A DNA stretch of 64,000 bases from Aegilops tauschii subsp. strangulata (taxonomy: Eukaryota; Streptophyta; Magnoliopsida; Poales; Poaceae). The stretch covers positions 571,370,880 through 571,434,879 of the forward strand of contig NC_053037.3 in the NCBI RefSeq assembly GCF_002575655.3, in the 5' to 3' direction. Below are positions 33,760 to 44,662 of the stretch, piece after piece. The notes beneath the pieces were generated by a model. The model was not told where the DNA came from. It searched no databases and saw only the letters and a list, made by a program, of their open reading frames with translations. The number at the start of each line of letters is the position of its first letter. Position 1 is the first letter of the stretch. A program made the translations under genes and the position numbers.

Positions 33760-34538
33760 ATAGACCTGAAAGTTTTGCCATCCTTAAATATTGCTATGAT
33801 AATTATAAATATAATTCCCATATTGATGAATTTATTGAGAAAGTCTCCGCTGTCCAAGAAGAGACTAATATTTTGCAGGAGTCTATGGAAGAAGAAATTG
33901 ATGAAACTGTGAGCTGATTGGATGAAAAAGATGAGGAGAGCGAAGAACAAAAGGAGGAAGAGCGGATTAGCTAACCGTGCCCACCTTCTAATGAGAGTAA
34001 CCCTCCAACTCATACATTATTTAATTTCCCTTCATTCTTACCAAAGGATGAATGCTATGGTAATTGCTATGATCCCGTTGATTCATTTGAAATATCCCTT
34101 TTTGATGAAATTGATGCTTGCTATGCTTTTGGCCAAGATGCCAATATGAATTATGCTTATGGAGATGAACTTGCTATAGTTCCTTATATTAAGAATGAAT
34201 TTGTTGCTATTGCACCCACACATGATAGTCCTATTATCTTTTTAAATTCTCCAAACTACACTATATCGGATAAGTTTGCTCTTATTAAGGATTATGTTGA
34301 TGGGTTGCATTTTACTGTTGCACATGATGATTTTGATGAATGTAATATGCATGTGCTTGCTGCTCCTACTTGCAATTATTATGAGAGAGGAACTACATCT
34401 CCGCCTCTTTATGTTTCCAACATGATAAAATTGCAAGAAACTTCTTATGCTATGTATTGGCATTTACTTGATGTTCATGAATTGTTCTTGTATGACATGC
34501 CAATCATAGGAAGAGAGTTAGACTTTGTCATTGCTTGA
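33760..34538 (+). pseudogene. Outer element ORF, C-terminal part
   Basis: This continues the frame of 19499-19964 after the gypsy element. It opens with YRPESFAILKYCYDNYKYNS and is interrupted by TGA at 33915 and TAA at 33972. It then runs open to a TGA at 34536, including DECYGNCYDPVDSFEIS, MNYAYGDELAIVPYIKNEF and YDMPIIGRELDFVIA. The 33915 stop sits in a context where CGA would give arginine. No catalytic motif is visible. The protein, about 414 residues in all, is acidic and rich in tyrosine. I know of similar ORFs in non-autonomous wheat LTR elements but not their function. Confidence 0.7.
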
Positions 34539-35659
34539 TATATGTTGCTTTGTGCTCACTACTAAATGCTAAATCATTGCTAATTAAAATTGGCTTTGAT
34601 ATATCTTGGGATCCGGGTGGATCAATTACTTGAGCACTTTATGCCTAGCTTAATGGCTTTAAAGAAAGCGCTGCCAGGGAGACAACCCGGAAGTTTTAGA
34701 GAATCATTTATTTTCTGCTGAGTGCTTTTATATAGTTTAAAAACAAAAAATATAGGGGGGAACCTTAAAACATCACAAAAAGAAAAGCGAAATTGAGAGA
34801 GACAAGCATTGTGAAAGTGGGGGACGTCCTTGAACTTTGTTCATGCTCATGGAAACTTTGTGAATCCTAATTACAGAAAATTTTCAAAAAAAATAATTAT
34901 CCCGTTGTACAATTACATTGTATTATAAAAATAATGTGCCAAGATTTTCCTTTAGGATGATTAGATTGCTTGTTGGTTTATGTGGTGCAAAACAGAAACG
35001 TTGGCTGTAGTGCGCGATTTTACATTTTTTCCTGGAAAGTCAAATGGTTCTGAAACTTTTTGCACTGTCTTGCTATACAAATATTTATTTTTCCTTTTTT
35101 CAGAATTTTTAGAGTTACAGAAGTGTGGTGGATGTTCATATCTTTACAGGCTGTCCTTTTTTTCACAGATTGCTGTTATAGCTTCATTATTTGCGTATGT
35201 TTGAATTCTTGTTGAAGCCTCCTTGACATGAGGCCATAGAATTGTGATAACATACAATGGTTAATGTTTGTTTATAAGTATACAATCATGTTACAGTAGT
35301 ACATGATGGTATTTAATTGCCATATTCACTAACCCCGCCTCTAAAAGTTTGGTTGAGTTTTGTGTGGATGAAGTGATCAAGGATCGAGGAGGTCTCGATA
35401 TGAGGAGAAGGAGGAGAGGCAAGAGCTCAAGCTTGGGGATGCCCAAGGCACCCAAAGTAATTATTCAAGGAGACTCAAGCGTCTAGCTTGGGGATGCCCC
35501 GGAAGGCATCCCATCTTTCTTCAACAAGTATCAGTATGTTTTCAGTTTTGTTTTGTTCATGTGATATGTGCAAATCTTGGTGCGTGTTTTGCATTTAGTT
35601 TTCACTTTTATTTTATGCACCATGCTGGTATGAGATAGTCCATGGTTGATTTATAGAGT

Positions 35660-35870
35660 AATCATTGCACTTCACTTATATCTTTTGAGTATGGCTTTTT
35701 AGAATGCTTCATGTGCTTCACTTATATCATTTGAAGTTTGGATTGCCTGTTTCTCTTCACATGGAAAACCGTTATTTGAAGAATGCTCTTTGGCTTCACT
35801 TATATTTGTTAGAGCATGGTCTTTCGTAGAAAGAATTAAACTCTCATGCTTCACGTATATCCATTTAGAG
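35660..35870 (+). repeat. Imperfect repeats of about 60 bases (GCTTCACTTATAT)
   Basis: Four imperfect copies built around CTTCACTTATAT with GAGCATGG or GAAGAATGC follow one another. Inverted counterparts (ATATAAGTGAAGCA) are in the inner element at 14338-14460. Confidence 0.65.
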
Positions 35871-36811
35871 AGTCAACAAAAATTGGTCAATTGTATGGCT
35901 AGTCACGAAATCCTACATAAAACTTATGGATCATTGAATATGATATGTTTGATTCCTTGCAATAGTTTTGCAATATAGAGATGATAATATGTGGGAGGTA
36001 CTAGTAAACGGTTGTGGTTAGTAGGAATATTGGTGTTAAGGTTTGTGATTCCTAAAGCATGCATGTATAGTCTCTCGTTATGCTATGAAGTTGGAGCATG
36101 ATTTATTATTGATTGTCTTCCTTATTAGTGGCAGTCGGGGACGAGTGATGGTCTTTTTCTACCAATCTATCCCCCTAGGGGCATGCGTAGTAGTACTTTG
36201 CTTCGAGGGCTAATAAAATTTTGCAATAAGTATATGAGTTCTTTATGACTAATGTGAGTCCATGGATTATACGCACTCTTACCTTTCCGCAATTTGCTAG
36301 CCTCTACGGTACCGTCCATTGCCCTTTCTCACCTCGAGAGTCGGTGAAAACTTCGCAGCTACATCCAAACCCCATGATATGATACGCTCTATCACACATA
36401 AGCCTTATTATAACTTCCTCAAAACAGCCACCATACCTACCTATTATGGCTTTTCCATGGCCATTCCGAGATATATTGCCATGCAACTTCCACCGCTTCC
36501 GTTTGATGACTTGAGCATTCATTGTCATATTGCTTTGCATGATCATATAGTTGACATAGTAGTAGTGGCTCAGCCACCGTTCATCATTTTCATACATGTT
36601 ACGCTAGATCATTGTACATCCTGGTACATTGCCAAAGGCATTCATATAGTCATATTTTGTCATAGGTATCGAGTTGTAATTTTTAATTCTTTTGAGTTAT
36701 AAGTAAATAGAAGTGTGATGAGCATCATTATTCATTTTTAGAGCAGTGCCCCAGTGAGGAAAGGATGATGGAGACTATGATTCCCCCACAAGTCGGGATG
36801 AGACTCCGGAC

Positions 36812-36900
36812 AATGAGAGAAAAAGAAAAAGAAAAAAAGGAAAAAAGGAAAAGAAAGAAAAAGAAAGAAAGAAAAAAAGAAATAAGAAATAAATAAACAA
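36812..36900 (+). repeat. Purine-only tract (GAAA/GAAAA)
   Basis: Nearly 90 bases are almost all A and G, with AAAAGAAA units. The inner element has the pyrimidine counterpart at 13318-13372, so it is a conserved feature of this family's 3' region. Confidence 0.8.
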
Positions 36901-37608
36901 AGAGAGAAGGGGCATTGTTAGTATCCTTTACCACACTTGTGCGTTAAAGTAGCACCATGTTTTTCATATGGAGAGTCTCCTATGTTGTCACTTTCATATA
37001 CTAGTGGGAGTTTTCCATTATAGGATTAGATGCACACCCACTTAGTTTTCATATTGAGCTTTCATACACTTATAGCTCTTAGTGCATTCGTTGCATGGCA
37101 ATACCTACTCCTCGCATTGATATCAATTGATGGGCAACTCCATAGCCTGTTGGTTAGCCGCGTCGATGTGAGACTTTCTTTCTTTTTGTCTTATTTATAT
37201 TTACCACTATCATCATACTCTATTCCACCCGTAGTGCTATATCCATGGCTCGCGCTCATGTATTGCGTGAAAGTTGAAAAAGCTGAAGCGCGTTAAAAAG
37301 TATGAACCAGTTTCTCGGCTAGTCATCGGGGTTGTGCATGATAAATACTTTGTGTTAAGAAGACAGAGCATGAGAAGACTATATGATTTTGTAGGGACAA
37401 CTTTCTTTAGCATTTCATATTCTGAAAGACATGATTGTTTGTTGTGATGCCTGAGTATTGATGTCTTTATGTCAAATTATAGACTATTGCTTTGAATCAC
37501 TTATGTCTTAATATTCATGCCATGATTAGGTATATGATCAAGTTTATGCCATGTAGCATTCCACATCAAAAATTATCTTTTTATCATTTACCTGCTCGAG
37601 GACGAGCA

Positions 37609-37628
37609 GGAATTAAGCTTGGGGATGC
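37609..37628 (+). other. Outer element polypurine tract
   Basis: GGAATTAAGCTTGGGGATGC lies directly before the 3' LTR and matches the inner element's tract. Confidence 0.75.
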
Positions 37629-38571
37629 TGATACGACTCCGTCGTATCTATAATTTTTGATTGTTTCGTGCCAATATTATACAAGTTTTACATACTTTTG
37701 GCAACTTTTTATATGATTTATTGGACTAACCTATTGATCCAGTGTCTAGTGCCAGTTCCTGTTTTTGGCATGTTTTTTGTATCGCAGAAAATCCATATCA
37801 AGCGAACTCCAAATGCAATAAAATTTTACGGAGAATTATTTTGGAATAAATGTGATTTTTGGGAGTTGGAATCACCGCAAACGGAGGCCCACACAGCCCA
37901 CAAGACACCAGGGCGCGCTAGAGGCCCTGGCGCGTGGTGGTGGGTTGTGCCCTCCTCGAACGTCGGTTGGAGCTCTACTTCGGGCGCAAGGAAGCTTATA
38001 TCCGGAAAAAAATCGTGTTAATATCTCAGCGCAATCGGAGTTACGGATCTCGCAGAATATAAGAAACGGTTTTCGGCCAGATCAGGGGAACGCGAAACAG
38101 AAGAAAACAAAGAGGGAGATCCAATCTTGGAGGGGCTCCCACCCCTCCGCAGCTATGGAGACCAAGGACCAGAGGGGGAACCCTCCTCCCATCTAGGGGG
38201 AGGCTAAGGAAGAAGAAGAAGAAGAAGAAGAAGGAGGGGGGCTCTCTCCCCCTCTCCCCCGGTGGCGCCGGAGTGCCACCGGGGCTAGGATCGTGACCGT
38301 GATCTACATCAACAATCTTGCTACCGTCAACACCAACTCTCTCCCCTCTATGCAGCGGTGTAACACCCCTTCTCCCCGTTGTAATCTCTACTTAAACATG
38401 GTGCTCAACTCCATATATTATTTCCCAATGATCTATGGTTCTCCTATGGTGTTTGAGTAGATCCGTTTTGTCTTGTGGGTTAATCGTGATCTTGGTTTGT
38501 ATGATTGTATATTTTATTTATGGTGTTGTCCTACGGTGCCCTCCATTCTCGCGCAAACGTGAGGGGCCCCC
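37629..38571 (+). repeat. Outer element 3' LTR, cut by the Fatima-like insertion
   Basis: It starts TGATACGACTCCGTCG and matches the 5' LTR through GTGAGGGG, corresponding to about 18810. It shows the uninterrupted insertion site of the inner element (GTCGG followed by TTGGAG at 37962). A (GAA) run at 38211-38232 lies inside. The rest of the LTR must lie past the Fatima-like element, outside the window. Confidence 0.92.
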
Positions 38572-39051
38572 TGAGGGAGTCCTGGACTAAGGGGTCCTCG
38601 GGCGTCCGGCCTGTTAGCCATGGGCCGGACTGATGGGCTGTGAAGATACGAAGACCGAAGACTATTCCCGTGTCCGGATGGGACTCACCTTGGCGTGGAA
38701 GGCAAGTTTGGCGATCAAATATGTAGATTCCTTTCTCTGTAACCGACTTTGTGTAACCCTAGATCCCTCCGGTGTCTATATAAACCGGAGGGTTAGGTCT
38801 ATAGGACCGAATACTCGTTACCATAGTCATACAAGCTAGACCTCTAGGGTTTAGCCATTACGATCTCGTGGTAGATCAACTCTTGTAATACTCATATTCA
38901 TCAAGATCAATCAAGCAGGAAGTAGGGTATTACCTCCATAGAGAGGGCCCGAACCTAGGTAATCATCGTGTCCCCTGTCTCCTGTTACCATCGACCTTAG
39001 ACGCATAGTTCGGGACCCCCTACCCGAGATCCACCGGTTTTGACACCGACA
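38572..39051 (+). repeat. Fatima-like 5' LTR
   Basis: The 480-base LTR begins TGAGGGAGTCCTGGACTAAG and ends GGTTTTGACACCGACA. It lies inside the outer element's 3' LTR. A TATA box is at 38777. The second LTR is outside the window. Confidence 0.88.
38777..38784 (+). promoter_or_regulatory. TATA box in the Fatima-like LTR
   Basis: TATATAAA, within GGTGTC...CCGGAGGG, lies about 205 bases into the LTR, as expected for its core promoter. Confidence 0.7.
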
Positions 39052-39077
39052 TTGGTGCTTTCATTGAGAGTTCCACT

Positions 39078-41894
39078 GTGCCGTCGTTAAGAGGTTTGAT
39101 GGCCCCTTCAATCATCCACAACGATGCTGTCCAAGGAGAAGTCTTCCTCCCCGGACAGATCTTCGTATTTGGCGGCTTCGCACTGCGGGCCAACTCGCTT
39201 GGCCATGTGGAGCAGATCGAAAGCTACGCCCCTGCCCATCAGGTCAGATTCGGGAGCTTGAATTATGCCACGGACATCCGCGGAGACTCGATCTTCGACG
39301 AATTCGAGACCGCGGCAGCCGCTCCCTGTCACCTCGATGAACATGACTTAAGTCTGTCATCGGACCACATCCGGGAGATATCTCCCGTAACTACTCTGGC
39401 CTTAGATCCAGAACAAATCACGCCATACGAGGATGGGAAGCTCAACCCCGCCACGGAGGCCACAGATTCCGCGGCGTTGGAGCCGCACACAGACTTAGCC
39501 TCATGTGATATCTATGTCACCGGAACTCCGGACTCGTTTCCGGCTATGAATTCCAACCCATGTGCATCCGCGGACGCCGAGCTTGATCGGTTATCGATCT
39601 TCGAATTCAGCGCCGCAGACATCTTTCGACACTCGCCTTTCGGCGATGTACTAAACTCATTAAAGAATCTGTCCTTGGCGGGGGGCTCGCAACTGAATTA
39701 TGTCCAGTTCGAACTGGAGGCTGACGATGGAGAATTTCGCGGCCCACCCACCACCCACTTCATAGCCACTGTCGATGACTTAACCGACACACTCGATTAT
39801 GACTCCGAAGACACCGATGGTATGGACGACGATGCCGGAGAAGAGGAGGCCCAAGCCGCGCCGTTCACTGGACGATGGACGGCCACTTCCTCATATGACG
39901 TATACATGGTGGATACGCCAAAAGATAATAGCGGTGATGACAAGGAAAACCCCGCGAAAGAAGACCCTCCTAAGACACAACCAAAGCGCCGGCGTCAGCG
40001 GCGCCGCTCTGAATCGCGTCGCAGCAAGGACAGCAACACCAGCACAGGAGACGACAACACTCCGGACGGTGCCGAAGACTTAGAAGAACCCGATGAACAA
40101 GCTGCCGAACAGGACAATCAGGAGGATGGGCAAGTCAGCCCTGACGAACAGGCCATAAATGAAGACTTGGAAGATGGTAGTTATCATCCGCTCTCCGAGG
40201 AGGAGGCGACCCTCGGCAACGAAGATTTCATCATACCTGAGGAACCTCTCGAGCATGAGCGCTTTAAACGCCGGCTAATAGCCACTGCAAGGAGCCTGGA
40301 AAAGAAGCAGCAGCAGCTTCAAGCTGATCAAGATCTGCTCAATGATAAATGGACTGATGTCCTGGCATCCGAAGAATACGGCCTTAATCGCCGAGCGAAA
40401 AGCTACCCGCAGCGTAAATTGCTACCTCAGTTTGATGATGAGGCGTTGGAGCCCATACCATCATCGCGCAATGCGGCTGACCGACCACCACGGGGTCGGG
40501 ACAAAGCGGCAACTCAAGCCGAACACCAGCCTGCTCCACCTCACCGTAAGGGTACAGATCAAACAGCTCGGTGACATACCTATGACCTACGACAAAAACT
40601 GGACAATAATGCAGGACATACTAGATCGGTCTACCTATCGCGAGGGCGTGCCCCGACACGTGACGATGGCCACCTATTTGGACGTAATAAGCCCAGTCAC
40701 GCCCGGGCCGAACTCCGCAGACGGACTCCATCGGAGCTACGTCGCGACGTGGCCCAATATAGAGGCGCCGAGCACCCACTCTGCTTCACGGATGAAGTAA
40801 TGGAGCATGAATTCCCAGAAGGGTTTAAACCCGTGAATATTGAATCATACGATGGAACAACTGATCCCGCGGTGTGGATCGAGGATTTTCTTCTCCACAT
40901 CCATATGGCCCGCGGAGATGACCTCCATGCCATCAAAAACCTACCATTAAAACTCAAAGGACCAGCTTGGTACTGGTTAAACAGTCTGCCAGAAAATTCT
41001 ATTGGCGGTTGGGAGGACTTGGAAAACGCCTTCCACGACAACTTCCAAGGAACATATGTCCGGCCACCAGATGCCGATGACTTAATTCACATTGTCCAAC
41101 AGCCCGGAGAGTCAGCCAGGAAGCTCTGGACTAGATTCTTAGTTAAAAAGAACCAAATCGTCGACTGTCCGGACGCTGAAGCCCTAGCAGCCTTCAAACA
41201 CAGCATCCGAGAGGAATGGCTCGCCCGCCACCTTGGACAAGAAAAACCAAAATCCATGCCAGCCCTTACCGCCCTGATGACCCGCTTTTGCGCGGGCGAA
41301 GACAGCTGGCTGGCTCGTAAAAGCAGCAGCAGCGATCCGGGCATGTCCGAAGTCCGAGACGGCAATGGCAAGCCGCGACGCAGCAAGCACAAAAACAATG
41401 AAAAAATGCATGACACAGCGGTCAACGCTGGATTCAGCAGTCCCAAACCCGGTCAACGGAAAAAGCCATTCAAGGCAAACAAGGACGGACCATCCGCTTT
41501 AGACAAGATACTGGATAGGCCCTGCTAGATTCATGGCCGCCCCGACAAACCAGCCAATCATACCAACAGAAGTTGTTGGGTCTTCAAGCAGGCCGGCAAG
41601 CTCAATGCCGGACACAAGGGGAGGAGGCCGCCCAGTGATAGCGACAATGAAGAATCTCACCAAACAAATACTAGGGGTCAAAAGGAGTTTCCCCGCGAAG
41701 TAAAAACAGTGAACATGGCATATGTGACACACACCCCTACAGGGGAACACACGGAACAATCCCTCCGTACAGAAGAGCACGCCACGGCTAACTCAGCCGA
41801 ACTGCACATCGGCCCTATTACACCGCACACCTCATCGGCCATTAAGCCGCCGGTCTCCATTCAACATGACCGATTAATGTCCATATTGGACTAG
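39078..41894 (+). pseudogene. Fatima-like gag polyprotein with two premature stops
   Basis: One frame runs from MPSLRGLMAPSIIHNDAVQG, 26 bases after the LTR, to the TAG at 41892, broken only by TGA at 40572 and TAG at 41526. Residues 1-260 are acidic and of low similarity to anything I know. Residues 270-370 are highly charged (KRRRQRRRSESRRSKDSN, then EDLEEPDEQAAEQDNQEDG). Residues 580-720 hold the Ty3/gypsy Gag core: PEGFKPVNIESYDGTTDP, WIEDFLLHIHMARGDDL, LKLKGPAWYWLNSLP, DNFQGTYVRPPDADDL, LWTRFLVKKNQIVDCPDAE and EEWLARHLGQEKPKSM. After KILDRPC-stop, IHGRPDKPANHTNRSCWVFK continues. The protease region expected after VNMAYVTH is deleted. Gag would package element RNA; a partner element would have to supply pol. 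Confidence 0.85.
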
Positions 41895-42027
41895 CAATTC
41901 GGCTTCCGCCATTCACCTAAAAGCCCTGTGAATTTGGTACTACGCATACATAATTATGCACTTGAAATACCCTGGGCATCGGCGGAAGCACAATATGGAA
42001 GGACTTGCAAGCACTTCCACAGCCCAT
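41895..42027 (+). other. Fatima-like body before the CACTA insertion
   Basis: The segment reads on from gag (FGFRHSPKSPVNLV, HNYALEIPWASAEAQYGR) but without a conserved pol domain. It ends in CAT, the left target repeat of the CACTA element. Sequence resumes at 52680. Confidence 0.7.
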
Positions 42028-42052
42028 CACTACTGGAATCAGCTAATTTGCC
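42028..42052 (+). repeat. CACTA left terminal inverted repeat
   Basis: The terminus matches the reverse complement of 52652-52676 at 22 of 25 positions, with differences at positions 7, 12 and 19. These are the sites where transposase cuts. Confidence 0.92.
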
Positions 42053-42360
42053 ATCTGCCAGCTCTTTGCCGTCCGCTAGCTGACGGCAAAGAAGCTCTTT
42101 GCCATCAGCTACACATAAACAGACGGCAAAGAAAAGGCTGACGGCAAAGAAGCGCTTTGCCATCTGCCAGCTCTTTGCCGTCTGCCAGCGGACGGCAAAG
42201 AATCTTTGCCGTCTGCCAGCGGACGGCAAAGATTCTTTGCCGTCCGCTGGCGGACGGCAAAGAGTGTGGTGGCCCCCACCCCCCGCTCGTTTGAAAAATC
42301 CTAACGGCCCACCTCTTTGCCGTCCGCCAGCGGACGGCAAAGAGGCAGAAAGGCGGACGA
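42038..42360. repeat. CACTA left subterminal repeats (TTTGCCGTC)
   Basis: Many direct and inverted copies of TTTGCCGTCYGC, with GCNGACGGCAAAG, form small palindromes such as CTTTGCCGTCCGC opposite GCGGACGGCAAAG. In En/Spm-type elements such motifs are binding sites for the TNPA-type protein. Confidence 0.88.
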
Positions 42361-42418
42361 CAAAGAGGGCACTTGCCTAACGGCAGGTACCCCCAGCCCG
42401 TTACTCACTTCGTCCTCG

Positions 42419-42775
42419 CCTCGCCCTTCTCCTCCCACCCCGCCGCCGCCGCCGCCCCGTCGCCCCCGCCGCCCCGTCGCCCCGCCGCCCCGGCTCCCCG
42501 CCGCCCCCCCCCCCCCCGCCCCGGCCCCCCGCCGCCCCGCGCCCCACCGCCGCCACGGCCCCCCGCCGCCTCCTCCACTGCCCCGCCCCGGCCCCCCGCC
42601 CCCCATCCCCCCCGCCGCCCCGGCCCCTCGCCGGCCGGGCCCCCGACGCCCCGTCTCCTCCACCGCCCCGCCCAGGCCCCCCGCCGGCCGGGCCCCCGCC
42701 GCCCCGCCTCCTCCACCGCCCCGCCCGGGCCCTCCGTCGCCGGCCCCGCCCCGGCCCTCCCCCACAGTGAGCCCC
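42419..42775. repeat. C-rich low-complexity block (CCCCGCCGCC)
   Basis: About 350 bases are almost pure C and G with CCGCCCCGG-like units, followed by TTTTTTTCTGTTTTTTTG runs to 42835. Long proline-, glycine- and alanine-rich open frames in both directions are by-products. Confidence 0.85.
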
Positions 42776-42916
42776 TCCTCCCTTTTTTTCTGTTTTTTTG
42801 TTTTTTTCTGTTTTTTTGTTTTTTTCTGTTTAAGTTTAGGTTTAATTAGTTTAAATAGTTTAGTTTTAATTAGTTTAGATTTTTAGTTTAGGTTAGTTTA
42901 GGTTTAGGTTAAGTAG

Positions 42917-43208
42917 AAGGGGGAAGAAGAAGAAGAAGAAGAAGAAGAAGAAGAAGAAGAGGAGGAGGAGGAGGAGGACGACGAGGAGGAGGAGGAGAAG
43001 AAGAAGAAGAAGAAGAAGAAGAAGAAGAAGAGGAGGAGGAGGAGGAGGAGGAGGAGGAGGAAGAAGAAGAAGAAGAAGAAGAAGAAGAAGAAGAAGAAGA
43101 AGAAGAAGAAGAAGAAGAAGAAGAAGAAGAAGAAGAAGAAGAAGAAGAAGAAGAAGAAGAAGAAGAAGAAGAAGAAGCAGAAGAAGAGGAGGAGGAGGAG
43201 GAGGAGGA
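42917..43208. repeat. (GAA)n/(GAG)n microsatellite
   Basis: Nearly 290 bases of GAA with GAG interruptions, and one GACGACGAG and one GCA variant, make a purine-only strand. Open frames reading poly-Ser, poly-Leu or poly-Phe on the minus strand are artefacts. Confidence 0.95.
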
Positions 43209-43209
43209 G

Positions 43210-43888
43210 ACACCCCGAAGCCCCGACCCCGAAACAGCACCCCGACCCCGACACGGCACCCCGACACCGACACGGCACCCCGACACCTACACGACACCCC
43301 GACCCCCGACACGACACCCCCGACACCCCGACCCCGAGAACCCGACCCCGACCCCGACCCCGACCCCGACACCCCGACCCCGAGCCTGACCCGACACCCC
43401 GACCCCGACACCGACACGGCACCCCGACCCCGACCCGGCACCCCGACCCCCGACACCGACACGACACCCCGACCCCCGACACGACACCCCCGACACCCCG
43501 ACCCCGAGACCCCGACCCCGACCCCGACACCCCGACCCCGAGCCTGACCCGACACCCCGACCCCGACACCGACACGGCACCCCGACCCCGACCGGCACCC
43601 CGACCCGACACCCCGACCCCGAGACCCCGACCCCGACACGGCACCCCGAGACCGACACACCACCCCGACCCCGACACGGCACCCCGAGACCGACACGACA
43701 CCCCGACCCCCGACACGACACCCCCGACACCCCGACCCCGAGACCCCGACCCCGACCCCGACCTCGACCCTGACCCCGACACCCCGACCCCGAGCCTGAC
43801 CCGACACCCCGACCCCGACACGGCACCCCGACCCCGACCCGGCACCCCGACCCGACACCCCGACCCCGAGACCCCGACCCCGAAAAGG
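43210..43888. repeat. GACACCCCGACCCCGA minisatellite
   Basis: About 680 bases consist of GACCCCGA and GACACCCC units with higher-order repetition. For example, a block with GAGCCTGACCCGACACC recurs near 43383, 43538 and 43791. It produces glycine/arginine/valine-rich minus-strand frames that are not genes. Confidence 0.92.
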
Positions 43889-44214
43889 TGTTCTTTGGCC
43901 TTCCAGAAGCCGACGGGGTCATATATTTGTGAATTATTAGTTAGGTCATATATATTTCGATTTTGTTATGAAAAACATCATATATAATTGTGTTGATCGG
44001 GTAGTTTTAAATGTGCAGTTGTTTCATCGCTGCGAGGTTTGGTGTTCGACGACCTCGCCGTGCGTTTGACGAGCTCTGCCCCTTCGTTCGTGGGTGAGCA
44101 CAAATGACATGTCCTCCTCCCCCATTAATTATTTGATCTATTCCGATGAAACTTGATAGCTAGATATATATGTGTCTTGAATCATCAGTATGCGTAACCA
44201 ATATGTGTCTCCCG

Positions 44215-44279
44215 TTCGAAAGCGTCATAGTTATAAATATGCATGCATTTGCATATTTATAACCTTGATTCTTTCGAAT
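44215..44279. repeat. Short palindrome upstream of TNP2
   Basis: The arms share TTCGAAAG at the outer ends and GTTATAAATATGCA at the inner ends, around a six-base centre TGCATT. Four or so mismatches occur in arms of about 29 bases. Confidence 0.8.
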
Positions 44280-44302
44280 TGTCCAACGCTATCCATGGAC
44301 AG

Positions 44303-44520
44303 CCCGAGTATGTTTAGATTGGGTTCGTTTTCCCATATGCTTTGCTCCGGATCCGACGCATAAATTTCGTCAGTGCCTCCCCTGTTGTTCTCCGGGTACA
44401 CATCCTCTCTGTTTATTGCAGAGACGTGTATCAGGAGAACAGCGGGGAGGTGCTGCCGAAATTTTGCGTAGGATCCGGGGCATAGCATGGGAAAATGAAC
44501 CCAATCTAAACATACTCGGG
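44303..44520. repeat. Long hairpin upstream of TNP2
   Basis: CCCGAGTATGTTTAGATTGG at 44303 is the exact reverse complement of the sequence ending at 44520. Pairing continues with a few mismatches through CGGATCC, AAATTTCG and TTCTCC. The arms are about 95-100 bases and the loop about 25, which itself holds a CTCTG/CAGAG stem. Confidence 0.88.
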
Positions 44521-44662
44521 TGGGATTAGGACCTATCATTACCTATTAGAGTGTAGGTTGCATCGACGTAATAAAATTGACAAAGTAGATCAACTGATGA
44601 ATACATACATGGTGAATTATATATATATATTTGTTGTGTGTCTAGTAGCTCTGAAAGTCAAG

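Larger units (their letters stand above)
34539..37608 (+). other. Outer element non-coding 3' region
   Basis: About 3.1 kb hold no conserved frame. The region contains GCTTCACTTATAT repeats (35660-35860), AGCTTGGGGATGCCC motifs (35430-35500), a purine tract (36812-36900), and a part (36100-37300) that matches the inner element's 3' region in inverted orientation. Confidence 0.75.
10629..38571 (+). mobile_element. Outer Athila-like non-autonomous LTR retrotransposon (nested host)
   Basis: The 5' LTR is 10629-10970 plus 18221-19368. The primer site is at 19380, one ORF is split at 19964 (19499-19964 plus 33760-34538), a non-coding 3' region runs 34539-37628, and the 3' LTR is 37629-38571, itself cut by the Fatima-like element. 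Without the insertions the body is about 9 kb or less. It has no reverse transcriptase or integrase, so it depended on enzymes from another element. LTR ends TGATACG...GGTTATCA and a tRNA-Asp-type primer site fit the Athila branch of Ty3/gypsy, where I recall the wheat families Sabrina and WHAM; the family name is inference. Confidence 0.8.
43920..44662 (+). other. 5' region of the TNP2 gene
   Basis: AT-rich sequence follows the minisatellite. A GC-richer segment at about 44020-44092, bounded by GTGCAG and by GGTGAGCA, could be an untranslated exon. Two inverted repeats (44215-44279 and 44303-44520) lie between it and the ATG. Confidence 0.45.

Noticed and set aside
39108..39344. Antisense gene opposite the Fatima-like gag start
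   Set aside because: It is a shadow frame of gag with no splice sites or similarity.
42301..42886. Proline- and glycine-rich open frames on both strands
   Set aside because: They come from C-rich low-complexity DNA with no start context, conserved domain or splice support.
42893..43922. Minus-strand open frames of 210-320 codons reading poly-Ser, poly-Leu or Gly/Arg/Val repeats
   Set aside because: They are translations of the GAA/GAG microsatellite and the GACACCCC minisatellite. All frames are open because the repeat contains no stop.
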